Origin: Sycobia sp. Sy_11
Lineage: Eukaryota; Arthropoda; Insecta; Hymenoptera; Epichrysomallidae
Direction: 5' to 3'
NCBI GenBank assembly: GCA_018907035.1
Contig: JACCIC010000285.1
Location: 372,001-436,000, forward strand
DNA length: 64,000 bases
Numbering within the stretch: the stretch's first letter is position 1; each line of letters opens with the position of its first letter. This document shows, in pieces, positions 22,378-33,323 of this stretch. A program made the position numbers and the translations under genes. The notes under the pieces were generated by a model that ran no database searches, was not told the origin of the DNA, and saw nothing but the letters and a program-made list of their open reading frames with translations.

Positions 22378-22460
22378 TATAGCGCCAATACACGTGCATA
22401 AATACGTGCGCGTGGATTATCAGCGAGAGTAAGAGAGATGGAGCACGCGGGGATATACCT
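22035..22460. repeat. Degenerate ~75-bp minisatellite
   Basis: About five diverged units, each consisting of a GA-rich part, GGTATAG, an ACGCG/TACGTGC segment with TATA, then a GCGCGTGACTATACC or related end. Each unit contains inverted GGTATAG/CTATACC. Confidence 0.65.
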
Positions 22461-22598
22461 TCGCGCACATGTGTCTTACACCAGCGGATTGAACGGACGA
22501 GAGAAAGAGAAACGAGAATAGCAATATACTTGCGAGCGATTATTTAGAAGTAGTGAAAGAGTGAGGCAGATAGAAGGAAGTATACTAGCACTCCACGT

Positions 22599-22600
<2 letters not shown>

Positions 22601-22657
<57 letters not shown>
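22601..22657. repeat. (CA)n microsatellite
   Basis: About 28 uninterrupted AC units. Confidence 0.95.
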
Positions 22658-22658
<1 letters not shown>

Positions 22659-23439
22659 TACGACGAGCAAGAATACTCGCGCAATTAAATAGGATTAAAT
22701 CTAATCCAGCGCGGAAAACTTGGCGCGTAGAGAGAGAGAGAGAGAGAAAACTGACACACTCTCTCTCTCTTTCTCTCTCTCTCTCTACGAACCGATACGA
22801 GCTCCGCGGCTAACATAGACCGCGCGTTTGTATGCGCAGCGTGGTGCGATAAGGAGGGAACACCGAAGCTTGATGGTGCGGTGCGGTGCGATAAGGTGAG
22901 AGAGGAACGGTCTCGGAGTGGGAGACCGCTTCTCTCAAACTTAAATAAGCAGCACTCTGGCTGTAGTTTTCAGTGTACCGTCAGCCTTGAAAGCGACGTT
23001 CCAAGGGGGGTCTGTCGTCGACGCGATAGCAGGCGACAAGCCTGAGGCACACTCGGAGCGCGCGATTTTGTAATAATAATTGGAATAATACATAAATGTA
23101 AGGTCCGAGCGAGGACCAAAGGAAATAAAAGAAAAATACAAATTCTATTTAGACTATAAGTTTAATGACATTTCTTTCTTTTTGTATTTTTATAGATTAA
23201 AACAACGGCAGCCGGGAAAATAAGTAGTAGCGTGGCGTACCCCTTGCCGAAGGCTGTTTATATTTGTTTGATTTTCTGGTAAATAGTAATTTTAGTTTAT
23301 TTCTTCTCGTGCTTTTGTAAAATTTATTTAATAAATTTTCTATCCTAAATGTAAAAACAAATTTTTTCTGCTAATAAGAGTAATTTAAAAAACCTTATGC
23401 AAATATATTCAATAAAGATATAATATACTATCTTGTTCT

Positions 23440-23726
23440 GGCGTGCTGAGCGATAGTAAGAAGTATATTTTAAAATAAATAAGTAAATGATAAAAGTCAA
23501 ATGTATTGTCTTCCTCTAGAGTGTTGAGCGAGAGCGAGAAATATATTTGTCTTAATTACTGAAAGGGTCTGCTAGATAGCAAATTGGTGACGTGCTGAGC
23601 AACCAAGAACCTAGGCGTGCTGAGCTGAAGCCATTTCTTTCTGGTGTAAGACCTACCCTATAAATTGCCACTATACGAGCGAAACTGGTGGCGTGTTGAA
23701 TGACCAGTGGCAGAGGCGTGTTGAGC
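23440..23726 (+). repeat. Six copies of a GCGTGYTGAGC motif
   Basis: Occurrences at 23440-23451, 23521-23529, 23591-23600, 23614-23625, 23690-23700 and 23715-23726, differing at one or two positions. Two looser relatives lie at about 21296 and 21338. The first two sit in units of about 82 bp with similar surroundings. Confidence 0.65.
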
Positions 23727-23840
23727 CGGTGCCACGAATTAACGGATAATCGGACACACACTGTTATAATATATATATATAGAGTAAGAGATTAAGAGAG
23801 ACAGAGTACAGAGAAAGAGAAGAGTGAGTAAGAGCGCGAG

Positions 23841-23854
23841 GATATATATATATA

Positions 23855-23906
<52 letters not shown>
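23841..23906. repeat. (TA)n tract
   Basis: Nearly uninterrupted alternating TA. Confidence 0.9.
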
Positions 23907-23907
<1 letters not shown>

Positions 23908-24846
23908 CTGCGATATATACGCGCGACAATATTTGAAGAGAGTGAGAGTAATTTATATATTAATTTGTGCGTTGCAGGGCTGTATCAAAAAGGGCCCAGG
24001 TGCATAAATATATTCATGAAAACTTATTAATGGGTTTAATAGGTAAAAAATCTATAATAAATTAAAGCAATTATGAAATATTTATTTTAAAATTAAAATC
24101 ATATATCTTTTAAACACGGAAGAATGTCTATTATAGTGAAATAAATTGTTTTATCAAACTTTAAAATTTTTTTCTTTTTGTGTATTTTATTTATTTTGAC
24201 ATTTTTATAATTTGAATAGAATGACAAATTTTAATTTGTTGTTATTCGTTTTAGTATAAATTAATAAATCGTCCAAAGAGTAAGCCGAATGTTTGTCTTC
24301 CTTTTATTAAAATTTTGACTAATAATATTTAGTTATTTGTTTAACAACAATAATAATTATAAATGGTTTTAGATATTTTCCCGGAAATTAAAAGAACTAA
24401 TATAACTGAAATTATAAATAGAAGTCTAGACACCTTTTTACGATAATTTTATGAAAAGATTTTTTTTATTGGATATAAATCACTATAAAAGCACAGACTA
24501 AAGAGAGAGAGAGAAACAAAGAGGAGAGAGAGAGAGAGAGAGAGGGAGGGAGGGAGAGAAACAAAGAATACAGACAGTGAAAAAGAGAGAAAGAGCGAGA
24601 GGGGGAGAGAGAGAATGTGAAAGAGTGAGATATAACAAATTGAAAGTATAAGAATAAAACACAAGATTTATTATTGTTTTTATTAATGCTGGTATGATTT
24701 TTTTACTTTAATTAGAATATTAATTACAGAGTTCTATTTGATTAATTATTTTTATATTTAATAAGTGTTTTTGAACTCCTAACTCACTTATTTATTTTAT
24801 TTATTTATTTGATTTTGTTCTAATTATAATATAATGCTAAAGTAAA

Positions 24847-25868
24847 ATGGCGCTTAGACTACAAACTTTATATAATAAATTTAAAACAGCAAGAGGTATG
24901 AAAGAGGAAGTACATACTCTCTCTCAACAACAAATCATACAAGTGTTGAAGAATAATAAATAAAACGACCGTAGTAAGTCAACCGAATTGTCAGAACTTT
25001 TAATTCGTTTTAAAATAGCTGAAATCATACCCGAAGCATATAGAATTGGAATAGAGATATTGACGAAATTATTATGAGTGAGGAGTCGGATTTTGAAGAA
25101 GATGAAATAGATGTATATACGGGAAATTCTAACAGATTGATACAAGAGAATAAAGAGCAAGGGTAACTTTTGAAGACGCTCAATGTAGAAACCAGAAAAT
25201 GGTTAAAGCACAAGTACATCAAGCACCCTTGGACTTATTGAATCAATTTCTACCTCAAACTCTGGTGGTAGATACGCCAAGGAGTTCAAAAAAGGTCTGT
25301 TAGATTCACACTCGGTAGATATGGTACCGATAAATATGCCGTTCTCTCAAACAGAACGTAAAGGACAATTTTTTGTATATCATGAATTGCTAATGCATCA
25401 AGATCGAAGCGGTGTAAATCGGGGAATATGGAGGATACACCATGCTTCTGATTATATGTTTAATAATCTGAACCTCGTAGCACAGTACCAGATGTCGAGT
25501 AACAGGCCGACAACAATAAATACAGCGAATTTGCATAATAAAAGTAAGTTTCATGCTCTCCAAAGCGTAAAGTACAAGTTGATTACGGTTTCATCGAATC
25601 TTCAGATGCAAATATAGAGAATGAAATGCATAACTTAAATACTAATTTTGTAACGCCGGATGAATATACAGTAAAAGAAACTTTTAAGCAAACGGAAGAA
25701 CCCAGGATATCAAACTATGTAGAATCGGATCAGACAGCTGATTCAAGCATGTATAGGACAGCACAGCGTACTGTTCCTAAGAGCTGTAGCATAAAACGCT
25801 TTGATAATCCTCGAAACTTAACGTTTAGTAGCGATACACTAGAGCCGGTTTTTAACGCAGAAGAAACG

Positions 25869-25905
<37 letters not shown>

Positions 25906-26280
25906 AGAGAGAGAATTAGAGAAATGTAGAGGAGCATTGTATAAACAAAATACAAAAAGAGGAAATTATAAGCAATTATAAGCATTTTAAAGATAATGGG
26001 GAAATTTATATTAATAATAAACTAATTTTTAACGAACTCGACTATATCAAAGATAATAGGGAGGATAAACGAGTACAGAGAGAAGAACCTCATCATTATC
26101 ATGGGATAAATGATATAAACCAAAAAACAAGAAGAATGAATCATGACTTAGAAAGAGATACACGTGGTGGTTACCGTAGTAATCACCGAGTACCGGCGTA
26201 ATCAGATAGACCTAAGTCGATGGAACATGCCTAGCAGTCACCACCGTGAACCACGTGAAAACATGTGAAGCGAACATATC
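24847..26280 (+). pseudogene. N-terminal gag region of the second gypsy element
   Basis: An ATG at 24847 opens MALRLQTLYNKFKTARGMK, followed by stop-riddled frames. Open pieces at 25321-25617 and 25626-25907 have no motif I recognise, and a GA microsatellite (25868-25900) has been translated as Arg-Glu repeats. Position upstream of the capsid-like frame suggests the amino-terminal half of Gag. Decayed. Confidence 0.45.
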
Positions 26281-27425
26281 AGAAAAACTATAAATAATTT
26301 CAAGCTCTCATTTGGAGGAACTAAGAAACAAGCACAAAGCTTTTACGAGGAACTGGATAATGCTTATGAAACATGCGAAGCCCCCGATGAATTCTGGTTA
26401 AAGGCTCTGAACAGAGTGCTCAAAGGGAAAGTTTATGATTGGTTCAAGAATAATAAAGCAGATTTTAGATCATGGGCAAGATGCCAAAAAGCCTTTAAAG
26501 AACGTTTCATTGGCCATCTTGACGACGATGATATTCTAGAGGAGTTACGCTGTAAAGTACAGTGTAAAAATAAGTCGATTCCAGATTTTATAGATTCATT
26601 TAGATACATTATGAGTAGGTTAATACGAGAGCCTAACTTTCAGTCACAACTAGCCATGATTTATAAGAATTTGCTACCTGGATACAGGCAGCAGATAAAT
26701 GGTCAAAGAATAAATTCATTTGGCCAATTGGTGGAATATGGAATAGAGTATGAAAAAGAGATTAAAATAAATGAACACCAATTAAATTTAAACAGTAGAA
26801 GAGGAGAGAGAGTGTTGGAAGTCAAAGAAGATGCGAAACACAGAGACAAAAAAGGAGCTTTAGACGCCAAAAAAAAAGAGAAGAGAGCAAAAGATTTTAT
26901 AAATAATGAAGAAGTAGATACGATTAGTAATAATCGATCTAATCGTGGACCCTTTCTGCGCACGAAAAATAGTCAATACGAACAGTCGTAGTGGTAACAG
27001 AAAAATCCGCGTTTTTCTACACAAGGAGGCTGGAATGGCTCTTATGGCCCGGCCCAGCAATATCCACAAGCAGAAAATAGACAAATACAGCCACAGCAAC
27101 TTTTAGCGCCTTTGGCTCCACCGCGAGTTCAGGATTTAATGCAAGCAATGCAAATAATGGTTATACATGTAAAAATCCGGGACATAAAGTGGTGACGTGC
27201 CCACCAACATTATATTTTGCATGTCAAAAATTCAGACATATGGCTACAGCTTGTCCACAGATAAAAAGAAAAAAATATTACTGTTATCGTTCTGGACAAG
27301 AAGATGTAGTATATAGGAATTGTCCGAAGTGTATCCCAGTTCAAGAGTCTCCGGGAAACGAGATACTGCGGGGGGGAGACAAACAGGCCACTCGTCCCCC
27401 CAGGTCTAAACGTTTTCCCGACTAG
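26281..27425 (+). pseudogene. gag capsid and nucleocapsid region, second gypsy element
   Basis: An open frame from at least 26287 to 26991 contains FKLSFGGTKKQAQSFYEEL and KGKVYDWFKNNKADFRSWARC, the standard retrotransposon gag fold signature, and ends in a Lys/Arg-rich tail. After a stop, 27170-27330 encodes degenerate zinc knuckles (ACQKFRHMATACPQ, then YCYRSGQEDVVYRNCPKC), in which several Cys/His positions are altered. In a live element Gag assembles the cytoplasmic particle. Confidence 0.7.
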
Positions 27426-27675
27426 GACTGAGGACATAGAGAGTAATAGTGACGAAGAGAACTTAAGTGTAGAAAAAAACCAAGAAGAAATACTGGCTTT
27501 ACCAGTAATTCAGAGAGAATTTGTGAAAGAGAAAGATAGAGAGAAAGAGTATGAGAAGAAGAATGGAGAGAAACAGTATGAGGAGAAGACTAGAGAGAAA
27601 TAGTATGAGAATCAGAGTAATAGAGTAAGAGAAAATATAAATACACGATACAATGAGGACTCAGAGGAGTCAAGT

Positions 27676-28479
27676 GTGAGTAGCTTTTGCTGGCGAGGCA
27701 AGGAAAAAACAACTCATTTAACACGTGAAATTTCAGGGCAAAAAGGTGCGCGGCCTATTCAACAAGGTTCATGTTCGAACTGCAGTGTTCTGAAAATTAG
27801 GCAGAAAGAAAGCCACAGTAGTAGCAAACGTAGTCAGATTGAACATACGGTTACTACACCTCCAACAAAGAGATTAAGAAGAAGAAAGCGAGAAAATTTT
27901 AACTTAAATAACGGGTTAAATGTGTTTGATAATGAGTGTGAGAAAACGGAAAATAATAATTTAATGATAGAGAAAAATCAGAGTAAGAGTAGAAGGAATG
28001 GAAGAGTAGACCTAGAGAGTAGAGAGAGAGGAAGATCTAAAGAGAGAGAAAACATGAGAGAAGAGAATATTAGAGATAGTGTAAAAGAGTTAATAATAAA
28101 TCAGGTCACATTTACAAGTAGAGATAATAGAACCTTTATCGTTATAAAATTAGCCAACAGCGTGTATAGTGGTCTACTTGATCCAGGTACAACAACTTCC
28201 CTGATTAATGTAACAGTAGCTAAACTATTTGAGGATAAGCTTGAACCATGCGACACTTATATTGAAGGAGCTTTCGGGCACGCTGAAAAAAGCTTAGGTA
28301 AATTGAATACTAAGGTCGATATAGCTAGCAAAGTAGATGAGCTGACGTTCAAACTTGTTAGCAATATTAGACACCAGTTTATGTTGGAGATAGATTTTAT
28401 GAGGAAGTGGGATATAGAGATAAAAGACAGAATGACTAAGTGGAAAGTAGGAGAAAGAGTGATAATAAATAGCAAGTGA
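27676..28479 (+). pseudogene. Aspartic protease region, second gypsy element
   Basis: A 267-codon open frame. The first half is basic and low in complexity (linker between gag and protease). The second half has the protease core SGLLDPGTTTSLIN near 28170-28210, where the D-T/S-G active site reads D-P-G, and the C-terminal MLEIDFMRKWDIEIK near 28381-28425. The Pro in the active site should block catalysis. A stop ends the frame at 28477, and similarity to the protease-RT linker continues beyond it. Confidence 0.7.
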
Positions 28480-30075
28480 CCTGATTTCAATGTGGGCAAT
28501 AATAATACAGTGAATGTTTTTGCTGAATGTGCGGGAATATACAAGCTCGATTCCACTGAAAAACAACGATTACAAGATTTAGTACGTAAACTTCTCGAAG
28601 ATTCTTAAGACAAGGGAGGGTCAACCACCTTAATAAAACATAAGATAGTCCTTTTGTCTAGTGCTAAGCCGATTCAACAGGCAAGTCGAAAGTCGAAGAA
28701 GATGCTCAAGAAGAAGTTAAGAGATTGTTATCAGAGGACATTATTGAGCCAACGACTAGTAAATGGTGTAGCCGCCATGTAAAAGCGAAAAAAGGCAATG
28801 GTGATTATCGTTTTTGTGTGGACTATCGTGATCTAAATAAATGCACACAGGTGGATGCATATCCCATGAAAAGTATAGATTTAGTTCTTGATAAACTCCG
28901 TCTGGCTAGAGTAATCACTAAAATCGATTTAAAAATGGCATTTATGTAAGTAATGATTGAGCAAGAAAGCCGAATATATACAGCATTTGCTGTTACCGGT
29001 TCTGGCCTCTACCAATTTAATAGAATGCTCTTTGGATTAGTTAGTTCTCCAAAAACGTTCAGTCAATTGGTGGATATGCTTTTCAGACCAGAATTTGCAC
29101 CTTATGTTTTCGGTTATCTTGATGATATAATTATAGTCACCGAAACCTTCGAAGATCATCTGAAGTGGCTGGGGAAAGTTTTAATTAGAATAAGAGAAGC
29201 CGGGCTTAAAATAAATACAGAGAAGTGTGAGTTCAGATGTAAGAGTGTGACATATTTAGGATATGTACTCGATAGCCGCGGCCTAAGACCAGATGAGGAG
29301 AAGGTTAAGCCAGTGCTCACAATGCCTAGCCCCTCAAATATAAAAGAATTGCGAATAGTTTTAGGATGTTTCTGGTGGTACTCGAGATTTGTGGAAAATG
29401 AAGCAGAAATTAAAATCTCCTTAGTAAAATTATTAAGAAAAGATTCGCCATGGCAGTGAGAACAAGAAGAAGCTTTCCAAGGATTAAAGAAAACGCTTAC
29501 CGAAGCTCCTATTTTGGCTAGGCTTTATTTTTCTAAAACATTTGAAGTTCAAACTGATGCTTTTCATTTAGCCATTGGAGCGGTACTTACTCAGGAACAG
29601 GAGGGTGGAGAACATCCAATTGCTTACGTAAGTAAAGTCCTTTCCCCAGCAGAGAGAAACTATACAGTAACTAATCGGGAAATGTTAGCAATTATATTCG
29701 CAGCACGCAAATCCCGCCTATATATAGAACGGTACCACTTTATCACTGAGACGAATCATGCCACATTGATTTCTGCAAACAGTTAAGGAACCAGCCGTTT
29801 AGAACGTTGGATGCTCGAACTGCAGCAATACAACTGTGAAATAAGTCTCGCAACGTATTGTTTGACGAGAGGGAAATTGCTGTTTTTGCGGAAATTAAAG
29901 ACCAAAATACGACGGACCGTTCATTATTACGGATGTTGTAGCACCATATGTCTACAAATTGCACATGGGAAATTCGAGAAAGAATAATATAGTACATTTT
30001 TCCGAATTAAAAAAATTTATTGAAAAGAGAAGACTTAGAGCAGCATCAAATGAAAATTTGGGGAATTCGAAATAA
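28480..30075 (+). pseudogene. Reverse transcriptase, RNase H and integrase tail, second gypsy element
   Basis: Linker sequence with a stop near 28606 leads through a frame change into reverse transcriptase at 28725 (RFCVDYRDLNKCTQVDAYPM; ITKIDLKMAF). A stop at 28947 is followed in frame by YTAFAVTGSGLYQFNRMLFG and the catalytic YLDDIIIV (about 29115-29140). Another stop at 29457 precedes RNase H (VQTDAFHLAIGAVLTQ; ERNYTVTNREMLAI). Most of the integrase is deleted near 29860-29895: only its C-terminal end remains (PKYDGPFIITDVV; VHFSELKKFIEKR). All polymerase-type functions are broken. Described as found, without reconstruction. Confidence 0.8.
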
Positions 30076-30185
30076 TGTTCTTTTACCCTTAGTTTTAATG
30101 CAACAGAAGAGATAAAGAGATAGGGTAGATTAAGAGCATAAGTTACATAGAGTGTGTTCAGTAGTAATAAAATCTCAATAATATT

Positions 30186-30210
30186 TTTCTTTCTCTCTCT
30201 TCGTTTTAGA
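30186..30210 (+). promoter_or_regulatory. Splice-acceptor-like tract before the third ORF
   Basis: A long pyrimidine run (TTTCTCTCTCTTCGTTTTAG at its 3' end) stops at AG four bases before the ATG at 30214. It looks like a 3' splice site. Some insect gypsy elements express their last ORF from a spliced RNA, so this is a plausible way to translate it. Confidence 0.5.
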
Positions 30211-30213
30211 ATA

Positions 30214-30642
30214 ATGGATCAACATCAGCAAGACATGGTCATGAAGATTGTGGAGCTATCAGATTCTACCTTACCAACTGGTCAGGACTTGCTGTGTGTC
30301 TCCCTACCTGAGGAGGGGGCAGTGTCGACTCAGGATGCGATGTCGACTATACCGGTATCTTTTATGCATCAATGCCAGTTGCAGTATTTTGTTAATCTGC
30401 AGCAGGCAATAGTGGAGCAGGTTCGCCAAGGAGACTTACGGGTGACTTCTCCGCCTCCGACTTCCTGCCCTACACCCTCACTGTCCGCTGTTAACCCGGC
30501 GCCTGCGGTATCTGAGTCGTCCCATACTACGTCCGATCCGGTGGGCACAATTATGGAGCTGGCCTCCAGGGTTACCGACCCACGATTACGGGATCAGCTT
30601 TTGAATTGCGCTATCACATACCACCAAAGGTCGACGTCATGA
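30214..30642 (+). CDS. Intact unidentified third ORF of the second gypsy element
   Basis: ATG 30214 opens 142 codons without interruption, although gag and pol upstream are full of stops. The protein starts MDQHQQDMVMKIVELSD, is rich in Gln near the N-terminus and in Pro, Ser and Thr in the middle (PPPTSCPTPSLSAVNPAP), and has no signal peptide, transmembrane segment or cysteine motif, so it is not an envelope glycoprotein. The segment is GC-richer than its surroundings. The ATG at 30214 is preferred over one 60 bases upstream because the upstream part would read through the pyrimidine tract. I do not recognise the family. It could be an element accessory protein, or an acquired or chance frame. 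Confidence 0.45.
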   Translation: MDQHQQDMVMKIVELSDSTLPTGQDLLCVSLPEEGAVSTQDAMSTIPVSFMHQCQLQYFVNLQQAIVEQVRQGDLRVTSPPPTSCPTPSLSAVNPAPAVSESSHTTSDPVGTIMELASRVTDPRLRDQLLNCAITYHQRSTS

Positions 30643-31223
30643 GGAAACCCGATAGCGAGGAGATCGATAGAGTAGAGAGAGAAGAGAGAGGTGACTGAAC
30701 GAGTAGAAAGAGATAAGAAGAGTGTTAAGAAGTAAAGAAATTTGATAAGAGATGATAATGTAAATAGATATATAGTATGATTAAGATTTATATTGTAATT
30801 TATTGTAAAAGTTGCGTGACAGAGCCCCTCGATTTCTTATTTCTTTATTTCTTCGATTATTTATTTCTCTTTTTTTGGGGTCGAGGCTTCATCCCTCTGC
30901 GGGATTCGCACTCTAGGGAGGGGCAATGCGACGGGGTATTTGTCGCTTTAGAATTGTGAGAATACGAGGGCCTCTCTCAGGCAACTTGTGTGCAGTTTAT
31001 GTTGTGTGTGTATGTGTGTGTAAAAGTATGAGTGATAAATATTTAGGGATCAGCGAGACATCAATGGATTAGTTTGCGACATCGGCGCTTGCTGTCCCCG
31101 CGTTTTATTGCTACATTAGGTGCGACGATGAGAGGGGAGAAAGGGGAGAGTGCGGAAAGAGCTGCGAAAAGCGCGCGGAATGTAAGCTCGTCTCTTGCCT
31201 TTTGGACATCGTCACGTGTAGTC
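30643..31223 (+). other. 3' untranslated / possible U3 region
   Basis: GA-rich DNA followed by a purine tract with GGGAGGGGC (about 30915-30925) that could be the polypurine tract; TGCGACGGGG directly after it could be the true LTR start. GT-rich at 30990-31022. No gene seen. Confidence 0.4.
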
Positions 31224-31383
31224 ATTCCGTGTAACCTCAAAAACAACAGAGTTTTCCTTGGAGGATCTTTCCAATTGACCAGTTATCATTGTGTGTGAGC
31301 CTTCTCATCGTTGTATTGTAAGTAGAGAAAAAATATTAAGAGAGAGAATGTTGAAGGAGTTAGTTGAGAGTAGAGAGAGAGAA

Positions 31384-31418
<35 letters not shown>

Positions 31419-31579
31419 AAGAGAGAGAGAGGGGGGGAGGGAGGGAGAAATGATTACAGAGAAATAAGTATTGAAATAACAAGTGCGGTAAAGTTATTGT
31501 ATATCATAAAAATAGTCATTCGTCGGAGTAAAATTATAATTAGCATGTAATAATTTGTTTTAATTGAAGACTTAATTTA
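31224..31579 (+). repeat. Right LTR (or LTR part) of the second gypsy element
   Basis: Matches 20774-21147 from ATTCCGTGTAAC to CTTAATTTA. Its internal GA tract (31370-31445) is longer and interrupted. Confidence 0.7.
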
Positions 31580-31599
31580 TTGTAGAAATCTGTGTATAA

Positions 31600-33321
31600 T
31601 ACAACATGGTTTTGACCATTTTTATATTTTAACTTTGGCAAACAACACATAAAGATACTTCAAATGTTAAGAAAGGGAATTGAATTTCAAATAAATAATC
31701 ATCTTGATTCTAAATATTAGTTAGAAAATACCCATTGAAAGAATATAAAAGCTTTTATTATCTAGAAACAAACTTTAAGTATTATTCAATATACTGTCTT
31801 TGATAATTATTCTTTTGGTTTTATCAATATTGTGATTTGGTATTTTTCAATATCTATAAAGTAGATTTATATACGATTTGATAAATAAATTAAAATACTT
31901 CAAGAGTTAAAAGTTTAGGCTGATGTTACATTAATTTGTAGTTAGTTTTGGCTATCGTGACAGCACATGCAAACGAATTAAAACGATTCAAGAGATAATT
32001 AATATGAATATCATAACTGCACACTTTTCAAACATAATTTTCACTGCTTAAATTCTGACAACATTACTGATGAGACACCTTCAAAAAAATTATTTTTTGT
32101 TATCTTATAACTGTTTCAATTATTGGTAATTAATTATAGATGATACTATTTTTCTTTTTTTATGTTATGTAACGTCGCTCTATTTATGCTTTCAAATACC
32201 GGTGCTAATTAGCGACGGAGGTCTACGATGTGTTTGTAAACAAAGCACATGTAAATTATTACAGCGGTGCTTGTGTCAATTATCCGAGACCGGGATTTGA
32301 ACTCGGCTCACAAAGTTAATAGTCCTTCGCTCTAGCGATCGAACCATCGTAGGCCTCTATTATTCTATTTATTTATAAAATAAATAATTTAATGAATAAT
32401 ATAAATTTATTGTTTTTTGACAATTTTAAAAATTTACCCCGGTAGATATGCTAAACATTTTTAAGCTATAAACAATGTATTTCGTTATGAAGAAACCTAG
32501 TAACAAGGTATTCAACTTCAGTAATAATTATCTTAACATGAAACATTTTTTCGGTCACTTTGGCTGATATATAAATATATTTTCTAAAGCTATTTTTTAC
32601 TTATTTAAGACACATAATAGTTAGATTCGTACTATTATTTTTTTAGCTATGATTAAAATTTACCTTCACACAAGGTTGAAACTAGGTATAAAATATAGCC
32701 TTACTAAAAACTGCAACCATTGTTATGCATTGTTATATAAATTCAATGACGTGAATTTTTTTTTTAATTAATAAATTGTAAATTTATATCGAATTCCTAA
32801 TTTTTAATTTTTTTTGATGATTCAATTCACTTATACGTAAGCTATAACTTTATATCTACTATAAAATCGATTTTATATACTAACTAAGGTAATTTTTTCA
32901 CTGACGGGAGGTCTAGTCACCAGATATGCAGTATCTGTGTCACTCCATAAATCAAGATTTCGATATAAACTTCACATACCGTGGTAGAAATCTAAGAATT
33001 TTGAATGAACTAGCAAGTATTTACTAGTTAGTGAAAATAGAATTGATTATCGTGGCTAGAAACTAAGCAAATCTTAGAAAGCAAAATGTGAACGTTGTCA
33101 ATATAATTAAAAAAAGATAGAAACTAGGTTTAAAAAATATTTCAAAACTAGCCAAAAATGAGCTTTTTAGAAACTTCTTTCTGGCTAGTAAATGAAAAAT
33201 TTATTTAACAATTAATATTTATACAATATAATAAAATTATGTGGTTTATTTATTAAAAGAGAAATCACAACATACGGAAACTAACAATTTAAACAAATTA
33301 CGAAAAAATAATAAAATAAAA
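31600..33321. repeat. Repeat X, copy 2 (most complete)
   Basis: Old AT-rich non-coding repeat. Its parts align with four other places: 31600-32470 with 51500-51930 plus 55749-55960; 32440-32650 with 44860-45080; 32600-32870 with 17730-17914 plus 20640-20712; 33010-33300 with 50750-51060. It carries SINE copy B and is ended by a mariner at 33324. No coding capacity is visible, and I cannot name the family. Confidence 0.7.
32149..32358 (-). mobile_element. tRNA-derived SINE, copy B
   Basis: Full-length minus-strand copy. T run at 32149-32161 (A tail), tRNA-like head ending at about 32358. The uninterrupted paralogue at 55855-55900 shows the empty target, with the two flanks joining across the SINE; the target duplication has decayed. 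Confidence 0.82.
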
Positions 33322-33323
33322 TA

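Larger units (their letters stand above)
21148..24846 (+). other. Long leader of the second gypsy element
   Basis: No protein-coding similarity. It contains a degenerate minisatellite (22035-22460), a CA microsatellite (22601-22657), facing GA and CT tracts (22729-22784), repeated GCGTGYTGAGC motifs (23440-23726, with related strings at 21296-21345), a TA tract (23841-23906) and GA-rich DNA (24500-24630). A segment after 23970 is plain AT-rich. An unusually long and structured leader, or one enlarged by other insertions. Confidence 0.5.
20774..31579 (+). mobile_element. Second Ty3/gypsy-type LTR retrotransposon with extra 3' ORF
   Basis: Direct repeats of about 370 bp at 20774-21147 and 31224-31579 bracket, in order, a 3.7-kb leader rich in GA repeats, a gag-like region, protease, reverse transcriptase, RNase H, a remnant of integrase and a separate intact ORF (30214-30642). 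The YLDD reverse transcriptase box and RT-RNase H-integrase order place it in Ty3/gypsy. Pol carries several stops and a large integrase deletion. The left copy may lack the 5' part of its LTR: a purine tract suggestive of a polypurine tract lies near 30911-30925, upstream of the recognised 3' repeat. Copies of different old repeats flank the two ends. Confidence 0.78.

Noticed and set aside
31061..31298. Short frames in the possible U3 region of the second gypsy element
   Set aside because: No motif, overlapping on both strands, and located in untranslated element sequence.
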